Below, one piece after another: positions 10,405 through 21,680 of a stretch of 64,000 bases of DNA. The notes beneath the pieces are model-generated. The model did not search any database, had not been told where the DNA came from, and saw only the letters and a program-made list of their open reading frames with translations. A program made the translations under genes and the position numbers. Source of the stretch: Agapetus fuscipes (Eukaryota > Arthropoda > Insecta > Trichoptera > Glossosomatidae); NCBI GenBank assembly GCA_951799405.1, contig OX637335.1, positions 17,240,342 through 17,304,341 on the forward strand, given 5' to 3'. Within the stretch, counting starts at the first letter, position 1, and every line of letters starts with the position of its first letter.

Positions 10405-10690
10405 TGTGACCAACTTGATTCTGTGCAAAGAAGAGCGGTCAATCTGATTGATGATCCTTCTCTCACAGCCAATCAACATGATCTCAAGTACAGAAGGAAA
10501 GCTGTTCACTTCTATAGGTACTATAATACTCTCTGTTCTGATAAAATATACTCAACAAGGGCAACTCGTAGAACGGTTCACATTCATCCTTTGCGGTTGA
10601 TATAAAAACTATGATAACTTGGTGTTTTTACGACCAGGATCAGGAAATCAACCGCACTATCATCGAAACCCTTCGAGGATAACATGGCAA
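10405..10690 (+). pseudogene. LINE reverse transcriptase tail fragment (L4, CR1/Jockey-like)
   Basis: LDSVQRRAVNLIDDPSLT, HDLKYRRKAVHFYRYYNTLCSDKIYS, TRATRRTVHIHPLRL. The LD.VQRRA..LIDD....L..L..RR....FYRY..G.CS pattern is the conserved thumb/tail region of a widespread insect LINE group. It stops at a TGA near 10600 and decays afterwards. Confidence 0.7.
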
Positions 10691-10717
10691 GGTGTTTCAC
10701 CATATGCGAAGCGTAGT

Positions 10718-11120
10718 TTCAAAATGCCTTTACAATCAATAAAATTCCTGCCCTGTCTCAGTTTGTCTTTCTCAGAGACAATCCGAAGTTGGTAGAACAG
10801 TTGTAATGAGGACAAACGAGGTGAGAAGGAGTCATCTTTGATCTTGGACATCAGTTATCTGTTAGGGTAGTAAGCATGGTGTTGGACTTCATTGAAAGGT
10901 CATCTTTAAATCAAATGTCACCAAAAAAAGCGAAGAAGACGAAAGCTTACAAAGCAAATGCCTCTACGATCAATGAAATTCTTGCACTGTTTCAGTTTGT
11001 CTTTCTCAGAGACAACCCCAAGTTAGTGTAACAGTTGTAACGAGGACAAACGAGGTAGGAGGGGGTCGTCTTTGCTCTGGGACATCAGTTATCCATTAGG
11101 GTAGTTAGCGAGGAGTTGGA
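10718..11120. repeat. Diverged tandem duplication, unidentified coding-like unit
   Basis: 10718-10893 and 10957-11120 are direct repeats. Read on the minus strand each gives a related peptide (KDD...PRLSSLQL, then VSEKDKL, then NFID). Protein-level similarity in both copies suggests a transposon-derived frame, which I do not recognise. Confidence 0.5.
10885..10940 (+). mobile_element. M element, short right-end fragment
   Basis: TTCATTGAAAGGTCATCTTT, AATCAAATG, AAGACGA, lying between the two units of the 10.7-11.1 kb tandem duplication. Confidence 0.35.
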
Positions 11121-11314
11121 CACGCCGAGAGGCGGTGCGCGATATGCTTTATATTATGAAGGAGCGCTACACACATTCCCACGGTTGACCACAGCTTAGT
11201 CCCGCTCGGGGCGACTACGTTTGTTGGAATGCTAAGTGGATTACAGGCACTCTACGACAGAATGAAACGCAGACCATGCGTTATTTACAACGCAGAGATT
11301 GTAAGCCTTGTGTT

Positions 11315-11340
11315 TTTCTTGACTTAAGATTGGTATAAAT
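11315..11340 (+). mobile_element. A head fragment
   Basis: TTCTTGACTTAAGATTGGTA only. Confidence 0.4.
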
Positions 11341-11421
11341 CAAATGAATTTTCACTGTGTGAATACACAAACCCTACAAAATCTAATGGTATAAATCAGA
11401 CCAACAATCCAATAAAAATTG

Positions 11422-11590
11422 CATCGCAACGCAACGCGACTGAGCTACATATATAGTGTTACTCTTTGCCACTTTCTTCCCGAAAGGATCGCATGTGGCA
11501 GTGAGTCTATGTATTATTACAGGTAAGGGGCCGGCATTACGCCAACCACTTCCCTTGAAGTGGGGGTTTCCCAGCTCTCTCATAAACATT
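11422..11590 (-). mobile_element. SINE C 3' half
   Basis: ATCGCAACGCAACGCGACTG, AGGGGCCGGCATTACGCCAA, GGTTTCCCAGCTCTC; head absent. Confidence 0.75.
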
Positions 11591-11597
11591 GTGTAGT

Positions 11598-11770
11598 TTG
11601 CCTGAAGATGGCCAAGAAGTCGAATAGGTCGAGTTCACTCAAGTTTGTTTAGAAAAAAAATAAGTATAATTAAACAGTGTTTATTTTCATGTTTTTATTA
11701 ATTTTTAAATGGAGTTCTACAAAGTGTTCGCTGAAAAAAATAATAAATCGTTTAAAAATATTAAGACCTG
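11598..11770 (+). mobile_element. Divergent PLE-like pseudo-LTR with putative frame start
   Basis: CCTGAAGATGGCC...GTCGAATAGGTCGAG resembles the P hammerhead segment. About 95 bases later, after TAAACAGTGTTTATTTTCAT, comes ATGGAGTTCTAC at 11709 (MEFYKVFAEKNNKSFKNI), in the place occupied by MDFHCVN in other copies. Position 15.1 and stem I do not fit a working ribozyme. Confidence 0.4.
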
Positions 11771-11787
11771 CATATCTTACTGGCCTT

Positions 11788-11857
11788 AAACATTGTCAAA
11801 GTGAACCAATTTTACAACAATCAATAGTCAGCTTTATACCAACCTATTAGTCATGGA
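11788..11857 (-). mobile_element. A head fragment
   Basis: CATTGTCAAAGTGAACCAAT, then ATAGTCAGCTTTATACCAAC and TAGTCATGG: the first 70 bases of A inverted. Confidence 0.6.
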
Positions 11858-12574
11858 ACAATATATGGTGATATATATTTTTGATGTCAAAAATGCATTT
11901 AAAATATATTCACATAGCATTGCTGTCTTGTTATCTTAAATGCCTTCAGTAGCTGTGGATGCTATACAGACGACGTCGTATGGGAGCTCGGGGCTTGTCG
12001 GCAGCTTTGTAGGCAGCGCGGTAAAATATGGCCTTTGTTAGGGGTTGGGAGTCGTACTAAGGGGCAGGGGGAGGCAGGGCAACACCATAGAGAACACTTA
12101 ATCAACTTAATGCAATTCGCTAAGCAAACATATGCATTCTCGCCAAGTCTTGTTGGTGAACATTAACAGTGTGTTAGTTAAGAAAATATGCAGCTTTTAT
12201 TGTGTTGATAACAAACGACAAAATCCAATGGATGTACGAGCATAATCAATAATCTAAGTTACAAATATATTGATACGAACTATGAGTTTGTGTGTACATG
12301 CACGTAGTTTGCTGGTGTGTAACTGGGATAGTGTTGTACAATTTAGCATGTGTGTGGAACAATCAATTATAGAAGTATGTGGAATAATCTGAAACTTGCA
12401 AGAATCGTATCTTTCGTACCTATATGCGCGTACGGGCCGCAATAGTGTGGAGAGCCAGAGACGCTTGAAACATTGTGATGCAAAGTCACTATAAAAGTAC
12501 TGTGTAAACGTATATTGTGCAAAATATATCCTGTTAGCAGTTTAATTAAAAATAACCCAAGTAAAATTATAACA

Positions 12575-12877
12575 GTAATAATATTAGGATGATTTATTTG
12601 GTGAGCGCTGTTTTTGTGTGTATGACACCTCAAGAGCCCTCTGTGAGCTTGGTCGTCGCTGTATTCTAAAGTAATTCTCAAGCAAGACCCAGTTGTTGTA
12701 AGGTTGGATGGTCCTTTCAGTGACCGGTCTTTGGTAAAGGTATTTGAATTTTTCAACTCAGCAAAGAGCACATTCGAAATATAAATGGTATATTTTTTGT
12801 GCTCCGCCGGGATCCGAATCCACAACCTTCAATTTACGAGTCCGAAGTGTTGCCACTGGACTACGGACCGGTCCAAG
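12575..12877 (-). mobile_element. SINE B, full length, (ATT)n-type tail
   Basis: TAATATTAGGATGATTTATT through the inverted tRNA-like head (GGGATCCGAATCCACAACCT as B box, CCACTGGACTACGGACCGG as A box). Confidence 0.85.
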
Positions 12878-13017
12878 ATGCCAACGACACGCAGTGTACC
12901 TGAGCGGTAGCCCATCCAAGTACTATCCGCGCCCAATGTTTCTTAACTTCGGTGATCTATGGGAACCGGTGCTTTCAACATGGTAACGTCGTTGACAAAG
13001 TAAGTACATATACTCGT

Positions 13018-13221
13018 ATTACATTTAAGAATCATAATTACATGCATGAGCATAATAAAACACGTAAAAGTTTGCGCTTACAACTGCCACATGTGGACTT
13101 ACAACTAAATATTGCACTGCAACTCTTCCCGACCTACCTTTTAAAACAGGGGGGACATTGCCAAGGTGAACCATTTTTTACTGCATGTGTGGTCAGCTTC
13201 ATACCAACCTGTAAGTCGAGG
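13018..13221 (-). mobile_element. A copy, tail missing
   Basis: TGCATGAGCATAATAAAACA through ATACCAACCTGTAAGTCGAG. The GATTA tail is replaced by unrelated sequence. Confidence 0.7.
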
Positions 13222-13597
13222 GGCTGCATTGAAATGCTTTTTTTTCTCTTTCTCAGTTACTTTTCCAAAATACTTTTTCATTAAATAAGGTCATTATTAT
13301 ACGGGGATTGAATTTATTTTTGCAAATGTTGAAACCTAATTCCGCCAGGGGTTTCTGGCGTTTGACGGAAAGGTCCAAATTTACAACAGGCGAGTCTGAA
13401 AAGTAAAGTTTTACAAAAAACCCAAATAAAGTTGAGAAACCTAATCGACGTCCTTTTTATGGGCGGGGTAATTGAAATTTCAAGTTTCAGGATTCAATAA
13501 AAAATGTTATCAAACTTCTCTTCGCAAATATTTCGTTTGCGATTACTTTGCGAAAATAAAACATGCGGGCTTGTATTGTGACAGGGAGAGTAAATAA

Positions 13598-13928
13598 AAA
13601 AACGCAACCGAGCTACACATACAGTGTAACTTCTTGCCACGTTACCCTCGAAGGGTTTCACATGCGGCGAGTAAAACCTATATATTTTACAGGTAGGAGG
13701 CTGGCCGAACGCCAACCACTTCAGTTAAAGTAGGGGTTTTTCAGCTCTTGTGAGGGCTGGTAGTCATTTCTTGTGGAGGCTGAGTAAGCCTTGCCGGTAT
13801 TTTATTTTGGGTTTTAAAATAAACACCAATACGGAAAATTATTTCAGACACCGTCGCGTCGTTGGGATTCGAACCCGAGCTCTCGGCATGGAATGCCAGC
13901 ACTCTACCAACTGAACTATCACCGGTCA
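13598..13928 (-). mobile_element. SINE C, full length
   Basis: AACGCAACCGAGCTACACAT through GGGATTCGAACCCGAGCTCT (intact B box) and TACCAACTGAACTATCACCG (A box). Confidence 0.88.
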
Positions 13929-14699
13929 ATAATATTTAAAAACTGAATCAAATGATAGGATTATTTTTTCAGCTGTGTATCTTCTATCTGTATTTCTAAA
14001 ATTTTGGCATAATACCTACCCTTATTTAAAATGGCACCTCCTTCACCTTGTCAACTTTGAATACTTAACCCTCCAGACGTCCGACCCCTAGTTCTCATTA
14101 AAGTTTCCAATTAGTCCAACGGACCCTGGCAGTGATATTACTGAGGAGGTACGTCTTACAGGGACTTTACAGCCTTGCGGTTTCGGCCAAATAAAGGACC
14201 TTTGAACTGAAAAAGAGCCACATTCATCTCGAAGGTCCAATTTAATTTAATTTAATTAAAAACTACCGACAGAATTTATGCACTGACCTATATTGTCTAC
14301 TCATAATCACAGTCATTTTTTTGTCATGGGGGAGTTTATGAATAAGGATTACATTTTTTGTAAAGCCTTTCATATTAAAATGATTCATATAGTTCAAATA
14401 GTTGAGTTCATTGAGTAAATCGATACCTTAACGGTAAAACTGATAAGTGACATATTAAGTAAGCATGCGTTTCTCAGAATAATGCACCTTTTTTACTATT
14501 TTTCCTCACAAAAACACAAAAAAACGTGAAAAAATTCGATGATTCAGACCTTTTTCATGGATATTTCTATATAATCATTGGAAATTAAACCCAATAAAAT
14601 ATTTTATCCATAATTTCTCAAATCAATTAATCAGCATTTACTCAGTTTTACCTTTAACGTAGCGATATGTAAATATTTATTAATAATTTGATTCAAATT

Positions 14700-14925
14700 A
14701 AACTATCGATTCGAAAACGTTTGTAAAAATTTCAAAAATAAATAATTGTATACGTGAAAATAAAACAGTGTTTAATTTGAATCCTAAAAATTAACAAAAT
14801 ATTGAATATGAATTTTCTAATACACAAACAATACAAAATATGAATATTTAATAGTATCCTTTCCCTCTTGCAGTGAGTGTCCTCATAAAATGACATAAGT
14901 AAGTCGAAAGTGTTCAAGGTGAAAT
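14700..14925 (+). mobile_element. PLE pseudo-LTR fragment, second subfamily
   Basis: Begins with the 3' half of the ribozyme-like motif (CGAAAACGTTTG), continues GTGAAAATAAAACAGTGTTT and reaches an ATG at 14808 followed by a deleted version of the conserved start peptide (..NTQTIQN.). Matches 31845-32035 along its length. Confidence 0.5.
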
Positions 14926-15497
14926 AAATGCTCAACTTGGTAAAAGACTGCTCAATTGATTATTTTAACAGCTCAGGTTTGAACAAAACATTAAAATTAA
15001 ATTAAACGTTCAAATGACACGAGTATTAACTGTGAAGGTATGCAACAATAATAAAACTCGAACCGAACTAATTCAATTAAATTAGAAATTGTTTCAAAGT
15101 ACACACACACACATAATTGTATCCCTACCGAAACTGGAAAATTAAACAACTATTTCTGTTGACCAGCGCCCGTAACGTTTGCTGAAAACACGTCGGCAAA
15201 ACTTTACCACGTTTCGTACCGTCCTCATCCTACCCAGGAAAATGTTAACAGTTCGGTAAAGGGCTCAGGGCCTCTTTGAGCCGCTCCTTCTAGGGCATTA
15301 GCGGTTTCGGGGAAACGGTTTGCCTAAATGGACTTGTGTTTGTGCAAAAGCCTTCGGGCCGTGTGGACGAATGAAAACTTCATTTCTCTCACTTTGTTCC
15401 CGCGGTGAGAGGGAAACTGGAAAGGGGTGGAATACGCTGCCTGGAAAGGGTAGAAATGTCGTCCCTTTAGTTTCTGTTTGTCTTATGTCCATCAGAG

Positions 15498-15651
15498 GTA
15501 ATTTCTTCTAGAAGATCTTCATCTCCACCGATGATGCTGGAGAGCTGACAGACAGCTCTAGTTTCTAAAGACCACGGCAACAGGTCCCGGAAAGCAAGTC
15601 TCCAGCAAAACCTTATATGCTTATTTAACAGCTCGTATTCTAAGTGCTTGT
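15498..15651 (-). other. Unidentified coding-like fragment inside M
   Basis: Minus strand reads CWRLAFRDLLPWSLETRA. A related piece, ECRRDVFRNMLPWSLGAGA, is on the plus strand near 57880-57940. The family is unknown to me; presumed transposon-derived. Confidence 0.35.
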
Positions 15652-15814
15652 TTTGTCTTATATCCATCAGAGCAAATCTCATATGAGCGATGTTTATACA
15701 TGAACTGGACTAAGATGTCTTATAAAAACTGGAAATTGATTTTAAAATTATTTTATGCAGCTCTCACACTATCGTTTTTTACGTTTTTTCTTAGGTCAGA
15801 TTGTGTATTTTTTT

Positions 15815-16110
15815 TTTAATCCTGTGCGGGAGACTCCCAAGATGTCAGAGACTCTGGGGGTCTATGACACTTGTTGTAGGGCCGCAGAGGTGTTTACGAT
15901 GTTAGTCGTCGCTACAAAGCGCCAATACTCAAGCAAGACCCAGTTGATGTAAGGCTGGATGGACCTTTTAATGACCGGTCTTTGGTAAAGGTTTATGAAT
16001 TTTTCAACCCAGGGAAGAGCAAATTTGAAAATGTAAATATTATATTTTTAGTGCTCCGCCGGGATCCGGACCCACAATCTTCCATCTACGAGTCAGCAGT
16101 CGAACGGACC
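15815..16110 (-). mobile_element. SINE B with the alternative (CCGCACAGGATT) tail, nested in M
   Basis: Same inverted tRNA-like head and body as the 12.6 kb copy, but the 3' tail on the minus strand is CCTCTGCGGCCCTACAACAA ... GGGAGTCTCCCGCACAGGAT. Confidence 0.75.
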
Positions 16111-16751
16111 AGTCAAATTTTGTCAAAAAATGTGTTTTTAAAGACAATTTCAGTGTAAGATCATCTTTGATTCAAATGGCAGATAAGCCAAAAAAACGCT
16201 GGGTGACGATGTGGCAAGAGGCAAAGCAAGGGAGGAAGGTCAGCTGCGAAAGGGAACGGGCCTGAGAGGGGGGGAGGGAGCTTTGGGGGGTGAGAAGTTG
16301 TGAGGGGGCGGAAAGTTTCACGGCTTTCACTTTATTGCCACAGTTTTCGCAACCTTTGATTTCAACACAAAAACTAATAATACAAGAATGCCGCCCAAAC
16401 ACATGGGCGGGAATTAAATGAAAGTAAATGTATACCGACGGTAAAAAAGGAAAATTGAGTGAAGTAATATTGTAAAAATCCACAAAATATCATGGTGTTA
16501 TTGTTGTGTTACAGTTTTTTTTATGATGTAGGTATATGAAATAAGGAAAATGATTATGTAACCAAAATTTTTAAGTAAAAACCGTTTTAAAATTCTGACA
16601 TACACAAACACATTGCTTATTTAGATATGTCTAGGTCTATTGAATTATTTTTCTTGACTTAAAGGTTGGTATTAGACTAACCACCCATACTGTTGAAAAT
16701 GGTTCACTTTACCAATGCCACCCTTGTTTCAGGAAGGTTGGTAAGAGATAT

Positions 16752-16815
16752 AGATTTTTTTTTTATAAAAAAATAGATTTGTGAAGCGGATTGCAATTCA
16801 CAAACCTATTCTGCC
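16752..16815. repeat. Short hairpin repeat (K)
   Basis: AATAGATTTGTGAA and TTCACAAACCTATT pair as a hairpin. The same 45 bases occur inverted near the Dscam exon at 18618-18665. Confidence 0.5.
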
Positions 16816-16869
16816 TTGCCAGAAACAGGTATGAATATCATCAATAAAGAATTTATTATTGTTTATTGT

Positions 16870-17022
16870 AATGAATTATTATTAATAATTACCCAATAAC
16901 ATCTGTTGAACCAGGGTCAAAGTTATGGCCGAATTACCCAGGCGGGGATCGAACCAACGGAAGGATTTATTCCAAAAACGCAAGAAAGATCAGCCCACTT
17001 GGCTCCCTCGGCCCTAGCTCCG
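16870..17022 (-). mobile_element. SINE D, nested in an A copy
   Basis: Minus strand: GAGGGAGCCAAGTGGGCTGA (A box), GGTTCGATCCCCGCCTGGG (B box), TTTGACCCTGGTTCAACAGA, then ATAATAATTCATTACAAT tail. Confidence 0.75.
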
Positions 17023-17169
17023 ACATTCATTTAAGTTTTGGTCATTTTTATTTATAAGTGCACAAGCAGCATGTGTAAGCGCGAACTTACACGTGTATGT
17101 TTGGCGGGCATGCATTTAATATGAAATTTAATGTTTATATATCTTTGCGACTTAGATTAAAGATTATTT

Positions 17170-18617
17170 ATTTCAAGGACATTTTTTTTGTGCTGTATGA
17201 AAATGCTTGTAATTTGGAATGTGCCAATATTGATACCTTCATTTCAGTTTAGTGCGAGAAGTAGTTTGCCCGAAGCTACGCACTAAAATTTTACTCTGCC
17301 TGTTCTGGCACTTATCTGGTCTGTACACACAGGCACCCACTCACACATTCATATCCATTATAATCTATTCATGTGGATAGGTCTTTCACTGCTTTGGGCA
17401 TGGAGATAATAATTCTACGGAGTAGTTATGAATTTGATTTAGTTCGTAACGGCATAAAGCACCAGTTTTTGACGCCAGACATTGTTGATAGTGCTGTCTC
17501 GCTCACGACGAATGAAATATTGTTGTCATTTTCTTTGTACCTGTAAGCACGTGTCTCTATTCCGTCTTCAATCTATGCACACACCACCATAGAAACCTAT
17601 GAAATCACCAAAGTAACGATAAATGTTATGAATATCCCTCTAGTGTTGTAGAAAGTATGAAAATATCTGATACTTGTCAACGTTTCCTTTTAGAGAAAGA
17701 AATGCCGAATCCAAAAATGTTTCGACCTCATTGTGTATTCATTCGGGTATCTATTACTGAAAGGATTGCAGGAGGGCTGCGTTCAGGAGTGGACTGAGAA
17801 AAGCTGAGGAAGAGATCTATTACCGTGAGCATTGAAACTACAAACTTGAACAAGCAATTAGTATCTACATAAATGAACATCTCTAATTCCAAAAATAGCT
17901 GTCACTTTTGCGAGCAAAATATTTCGACAAATTAAAAATAAAATTTATGAAAGCTATTATAAAAATAATATTTTAAGTGAAATATTACTCTAGATTTTAT
18001 AGCACATTTTTGTTCTTATTTGCATTTTTGTTTTGTTCTTGGCACATTTAGAAAATGACCAACTTGGCATTTTCCATGGATTTTTGTTGAATTGACAGAT
18101 ATGTTGACGGTATGAAGGTTACCGATTGACTAAATCTAGAACTTGTCAAAATGCACACGTTAGCGCAATTGCAGGGCAAGGCAATGTTGTCTTAGCCCAT
18201 CTAGTGGTCATAAATTATACATCGTTGGTTATAGCTAATATCCCAGGCGGAGTTTATTCATGCATTAATTTGTGGAAACGGGCTTAGCCGGGAAAATGTA
18301 AAAGCTAGCGTAGTTGATTATTTTTAGTGTTAATTAATAAACGCAATGGACAAAGGATTGTTTTTTTAATAAAATATTAATAATTGAAAGCATATTTTTC
18401 CTAAAAATAAAGACTTTAAAAAAACTTATTTTTTATTATTTTGAATATGGCGATTGATTCCGTATCGTATACTATTTAGCCACCTGAGAATGCAAACGGA
18501 TTGTTATAGAAACCGGTCGTGGAGCTGAATGTACTCACAGTTATAAAAAAATCATTCAAAACAACCCATTATAAAATTATGAATTATTAATTGATGATAT
18601 TAATACTTGTTTCTAGC
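17170..18617. other. Intron downstream of the Dscam exon, no repeat recognised
   Basis: One of the longer stretches without recognisable transposon sequence; CCCATCTAGTGG near 18197 resembles the H motif. The following Dscam exon was looked for here and not seen. Confidence 0.5.
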
Positions 18618-18735
18618 CAGGCAGAATAGGTTGGTGAATTGCATTCCTCTTCACAAATCTATTTGTTGAAAAAAAAAAGATGCATTTTTTTTAATAAGGC
18701 AGAAATAAATTTGAGAATTGCACTCTGGTTCACAT
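18618..18735. repeat. Two short K repeats next to the Dscam exon donor
   Basis: GGCAGAATAGGTTGGTGAAT near 18620 and GGCAGAAATAAATTTGAGAA near 18699 begin two related units of about 80 bases, each with ATTGCA then TTCACA. The second ends about 15 bases beyond the splice donor of the exon, in the intron. Confidence 0.45.
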
Positions 18736-18752
18736 TTTTTTCTCATTCTTAC

Positions 18753-18930
18753 CTGAGTCCTGGCACATTGCTGACCTGCACATCGTCGTGCATGAGCCAC
18801 GTGATGGAGGGATGGGGCACGCCTCTAGCCAAGCAGTCTGCCCTGGCTCCGGCAGTGCTGCTGAAGGCGAGACGACGTGGAGGCTCCAGGGTCAATGCAG
18901 GACCCTGAGACTGAGAGAAGACCAGCCCAC
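18753..18930 (-). CDS. Dscam: Dscam-family cell adhesion protein, exon for the first half of Ig1
   Basis: On the minus strand a 178-base block is preceded by CTTGTTCCAG and followed by GTAAGAATGAG, both consensus splice sites. It reads open in one phase (2 + 58 codons + 2 bases): GP-x4-EPPRRLAFSS-x-AGARADCLARGVPHPSITW, ending VPGLR. The EPP..R..FS lead-in, the strand-B Cys in ADC, the strand-C Trp in ITW and the closing VPGLR match the start of Ig1 in arthropod Dscam proteins, which are homophilic receptors for neuronal self-recognition. It is much more GC-rich than its surroundings and contains no repeat. The next exon (rest of Ig1, with its second Cys) should lie at lower coordinates but was not found, nor was the signal-peptide exon at higher coordinates. 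Family recognition is good; which paralogue is not decided. An antisense open frame over the same bases is a shadow. Confidence 0.8.
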
Positions 18931-19136
18931 CTGGAACAAGAAATCCACAATTAGCGGGTTCAGTTAATCAAAATGGTTTCAACAGTTTTACTTATATTGT
19001 TTTTTTCTTTAGTGTACACGTTGCTGCAATTAACGAGTTCAATTTAATAATACTTTCAGTTTATTTATTTCAAGATTTCGATCACATTTGGTTCATTTAC
19101 GGTCGCTTGACTATTTATTAGCTCGAAAACGTTGCC

Positions 19137-19387
19137 ATTCCTTGACTTATAGGTTGGTCTGCAGCTGACCATCCATGCTGTAGAAAATGGTTCACTTTGC
19201 CAATATAACCTCTGTTTCAGGGAGTTTTGGCAAGAGTTGCAGGGTGTATGCCCATTTGAGATTTTGTTTTTATGTTGTAAGTTTACATGCGGCATACGCA
19301 AGTGTAAACTTGTACGTGGCTGCTTGTGAGAATGCATGTAATGTGAATCCCCAATGTTACATATCCTTGCAACTTAGATTAGATTAG
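19137..19387 (+). mobile_element. A copy (RTE 3' end), 200 bp upstream of the Dscam exon in gene sense
   Basis: ATTCCTTGACTTATAGGTTG through TTGCAACTTAGATTAGATTA. Nearly consensus. The nearest repeat to the splice acceptor side of the exon. Confidence 0.8.
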
Positions 19388-19662
19388 AAAGCTCCGATAC
19401 TAGTCTTCCCTCAAAGCATCTTAGTTAATATTTATAGGCGTATAAGAGATATTCTGACACATGCGAAACATCTAGAGACACAAACACACTCACACACGCA
19501 GATACACACAATCACACATTCGCAACAATATTTCATTATCGTTTAAAGATCAATTGTTTTGGTAGGTCAAGATCTAGGGGATCTAAGCTTAGATTACATT
19601 TTGAGAAGTTCTGGGCTAGAACATTAAGTAAATTGTAAGTACATGAAATTAAAATACATATT

Positions 19663-20192
19663 TGACCGGTTTGTAGTCTAGTGGCTAATGTTGCAGACTC
19701 GTAATCGAAAATTAGTGGGATAAATGCCGTGCGGAGAACAAACAAAACAACATACCTATAGCATAATCTAATATCTAAGTTGCAAAGATGTATAAACATT
19801 TAAAATTCATATTTAATATATTATGTCCGCCAACAGCCACGTGTAATTTCGCACTAACAAATTCTGCTTGTGCAGTAACAAATAAAATCAAAACCTTAAA
19901 TAAACGTACACCTGGCTACTTTAGCCGACCTTCTCTGAAAAGGGGTGACATTGGCCAAGTGAACATTTTTTTTAAAATGAGTGGTCAGTCTAATACCAAC
20001 CTACAAGTCAAAGAAATTTTTATATCATAATATTATGCTCTATGCTGGGTTGAGGAGTTTAATATGTTTTTACCAAAAACCGGCCGATAAAGGTCCATCC
20101 AAACTTACAGAAAATTGGTGTTGCTAAGGAGTGATTGGGGTTTATATAGCGACGAGCAAGCTCACAAAGGAATCTTGAGGTGTGATTCACAT
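19663..20192 (+). mobile_element. SINE B split by an A copy
   Basis: Head GACCGGTTTGTAGTCTAGTG at 19663; body resumes TATGCTGGGTTGAGGAG near 20041; ends TTGAGGTGTGATTCACAT. Confidence 0.7.
19764..20018 (-). mobile_element. A copy nested in a SINE B
   Basis: TAATCTAATATCTAAGTTGC through ACCAACCTACAAGTCAAAG. The SINE B head lies just left (19663-19763) and its body and tail just right (20031-20192). Confidence 0.75.
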
Positions 20193-20367
20193 AATGCCAC
20201 CACTGTTTCAAGGAAGCGAGTCAGAAGTTTCAGGATTTACGCTCATTTGAGGTTTGGGGTATTCTATAAGTAGACATGCAACATGCGTAATAATTAACTT
20301 ATGAAATTTTCATGTGAGCGTGCAAGAGTTTTAAATATTCATATATATGTTTTCAACTTAGCTTATA
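20193..20367 (+). mobile_element. A copy, head missing
   Basis: ATGCCACCACTGTTTCAAGG through TTTTCAACTTAGCTTATAAA. Confidence 0.6.
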
Positions 20368-20369
20368 AA

Positions 20370-21560
20370 ATGTTAAAAGAAACAATAAAACACAACAAAA
20401 AACAGTGAAATTTGATGTAGGTACAAATATTTTACTGAATACGCCATGAAAAATTCAAAATAAAAATGTACTTCAATATTTATTCCTCGTTATCATTTAA
20501 CCAACTCAACAAGTAAACGTTGCATCGCAGAAATAATAAGATACAAGAAAAATACGCTAGTTTCTGAATATCATTGTTCGCGAACGATATTTTTTTATTT
20601 TTTTGCCTTCTCCTAACAATACAATCATTTAAATAAAGTTTTAGCATTGTTACAAGAATAACAAAATTACAATTCAGTTTTATATTTCACAAAAAATATC
20701 AAAAAACTGTTACCAATATGTAGTTGTGTGTTGTGGATTTTTTGTGTTACTGTCGGCATAAGTCTCTCTATTAATAAATATATGTTGAGTACTTATAAGG
20801 ACAATTATTTGTTCAATATTGTTTGTGTTACGTAGAATGTTCTAGCAAAATCTAGCAAGTAGCGATTCTCCATGTTTGGAGAATGATCTTAATTTTTTTT
20901 GTTCGTGTATATTAATTAAAATAAAATATAAATGGAGTGAAAATAAAACAGTGTTTCATTAGAATTGTTTTGGTGTAATAAAATTTTGTAGAAATCTTTT
21001 TTTAATACAAAATAGGGACCGAAATGGTCTGGAGCTTCAGAAATCAACCAACCGTTGTATTGTGCAAATGTATATTGACTCTGTGTCTGAACCAAATCTG
21101 AAATAAATTATGTAAAATAAATCCCGCAGTATTTATTGAATAGAACCCACGTAAAAACATAACACAAAAATTAGCATTTAAAAGTTTTTATTTTTGTTAA
21201 AAAGTACCATTTTTTGCGTGGAAAAATCAGTTAAAAAAAGGTAGCTTGCTAAAATATTCAGGCCATGAAATCACATTTTGGCGTGTTTACAAATCTGTAT
21301 GAAAAGGTAACATTTTTTTCTCGTTGTGATAATAATATGAACGTTCATTTGAAATCTAAATCAAATCATTCATGCACAAAGACGTGAATAAATATATTTA
21401 TTTTCCCTTGAATTACGCTTGTATCTTTTCGTATGGATAAATGTTTTTTGGAAAAATTCTATTCGATTTGGTCAATAAAAAACTTGAATCAACTCAGCAA
21501 AAATTTGAATTTGGTTTTTTTTCTGCGGGTAAACGTTACATTTTTGTGGGTCCTGAGGTC
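20370..21560. other. AT-rich stretch with one P trace
   Basis: GTGAAAATAAAACAGTGTTT at about 20938 matches the second P subfamily; the rest is unrecognised. Confidence 0.45.
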
Positions 21561-21562
21561 TG

Positions 21563-21652
21563 AGCCAGCAAACGCAAACGCAATTAAGCTACACGTATGT
21601 ATAGTGCAACTTCATTTTTACAGGTAAGGGGGCCGGCCTCACGCCAACTAGC
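21563..21652 (-). mobile_element. SINE C 3' fragment
   Basis: CAAACGCAATTAAGCTACAC, TTACAGGTAAGGGGGCCGGC, ACGCCAACTAG. An internal piece is deleted. Confidence 0.65.
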
Positions 21653-21680
21653 AGTAACAAAATATTTTTTATGCATAAAT

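Larger units (their letters stand above)
15451..16206 (+). mobile_element. M element interrupted by two insertions
   Basis: M sequence is read at 15451-15497, 15652-15809 and 16113-16206. It is interrupted by a 154-base block flanked by a 21-base near-perfect direct repeat (15477-15497, 15652-15672) and by a minus-strand SINE B (about 15815-16110). Ends in GCTGGGTGACGATG, the M terminus. Confidence 0.5.
16651..17168 (+). mobile_element. A copy split by nested repeats
   Basis: A is read at 16651-16750 and 17023-17168. The interval holds a short hairpin repeat (16752-16815) and a minus-strand SINE D (about 16870-17022). Confidence 0.75.

Noticed and set aside
15298..15511. Overlapping 63-64-codon frames on both strands in a GC-rich stretch
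   Set aside because: Neither reading shows a domain or conserved pattern; the Dscam continuation was looked for here and does not fit.
18639..18908. 89-codon plus-strand frame over the Dscam exon
   Set aside because: The conserved Ig residues and splice sites are on the minus strand; this is its antisense shadow.
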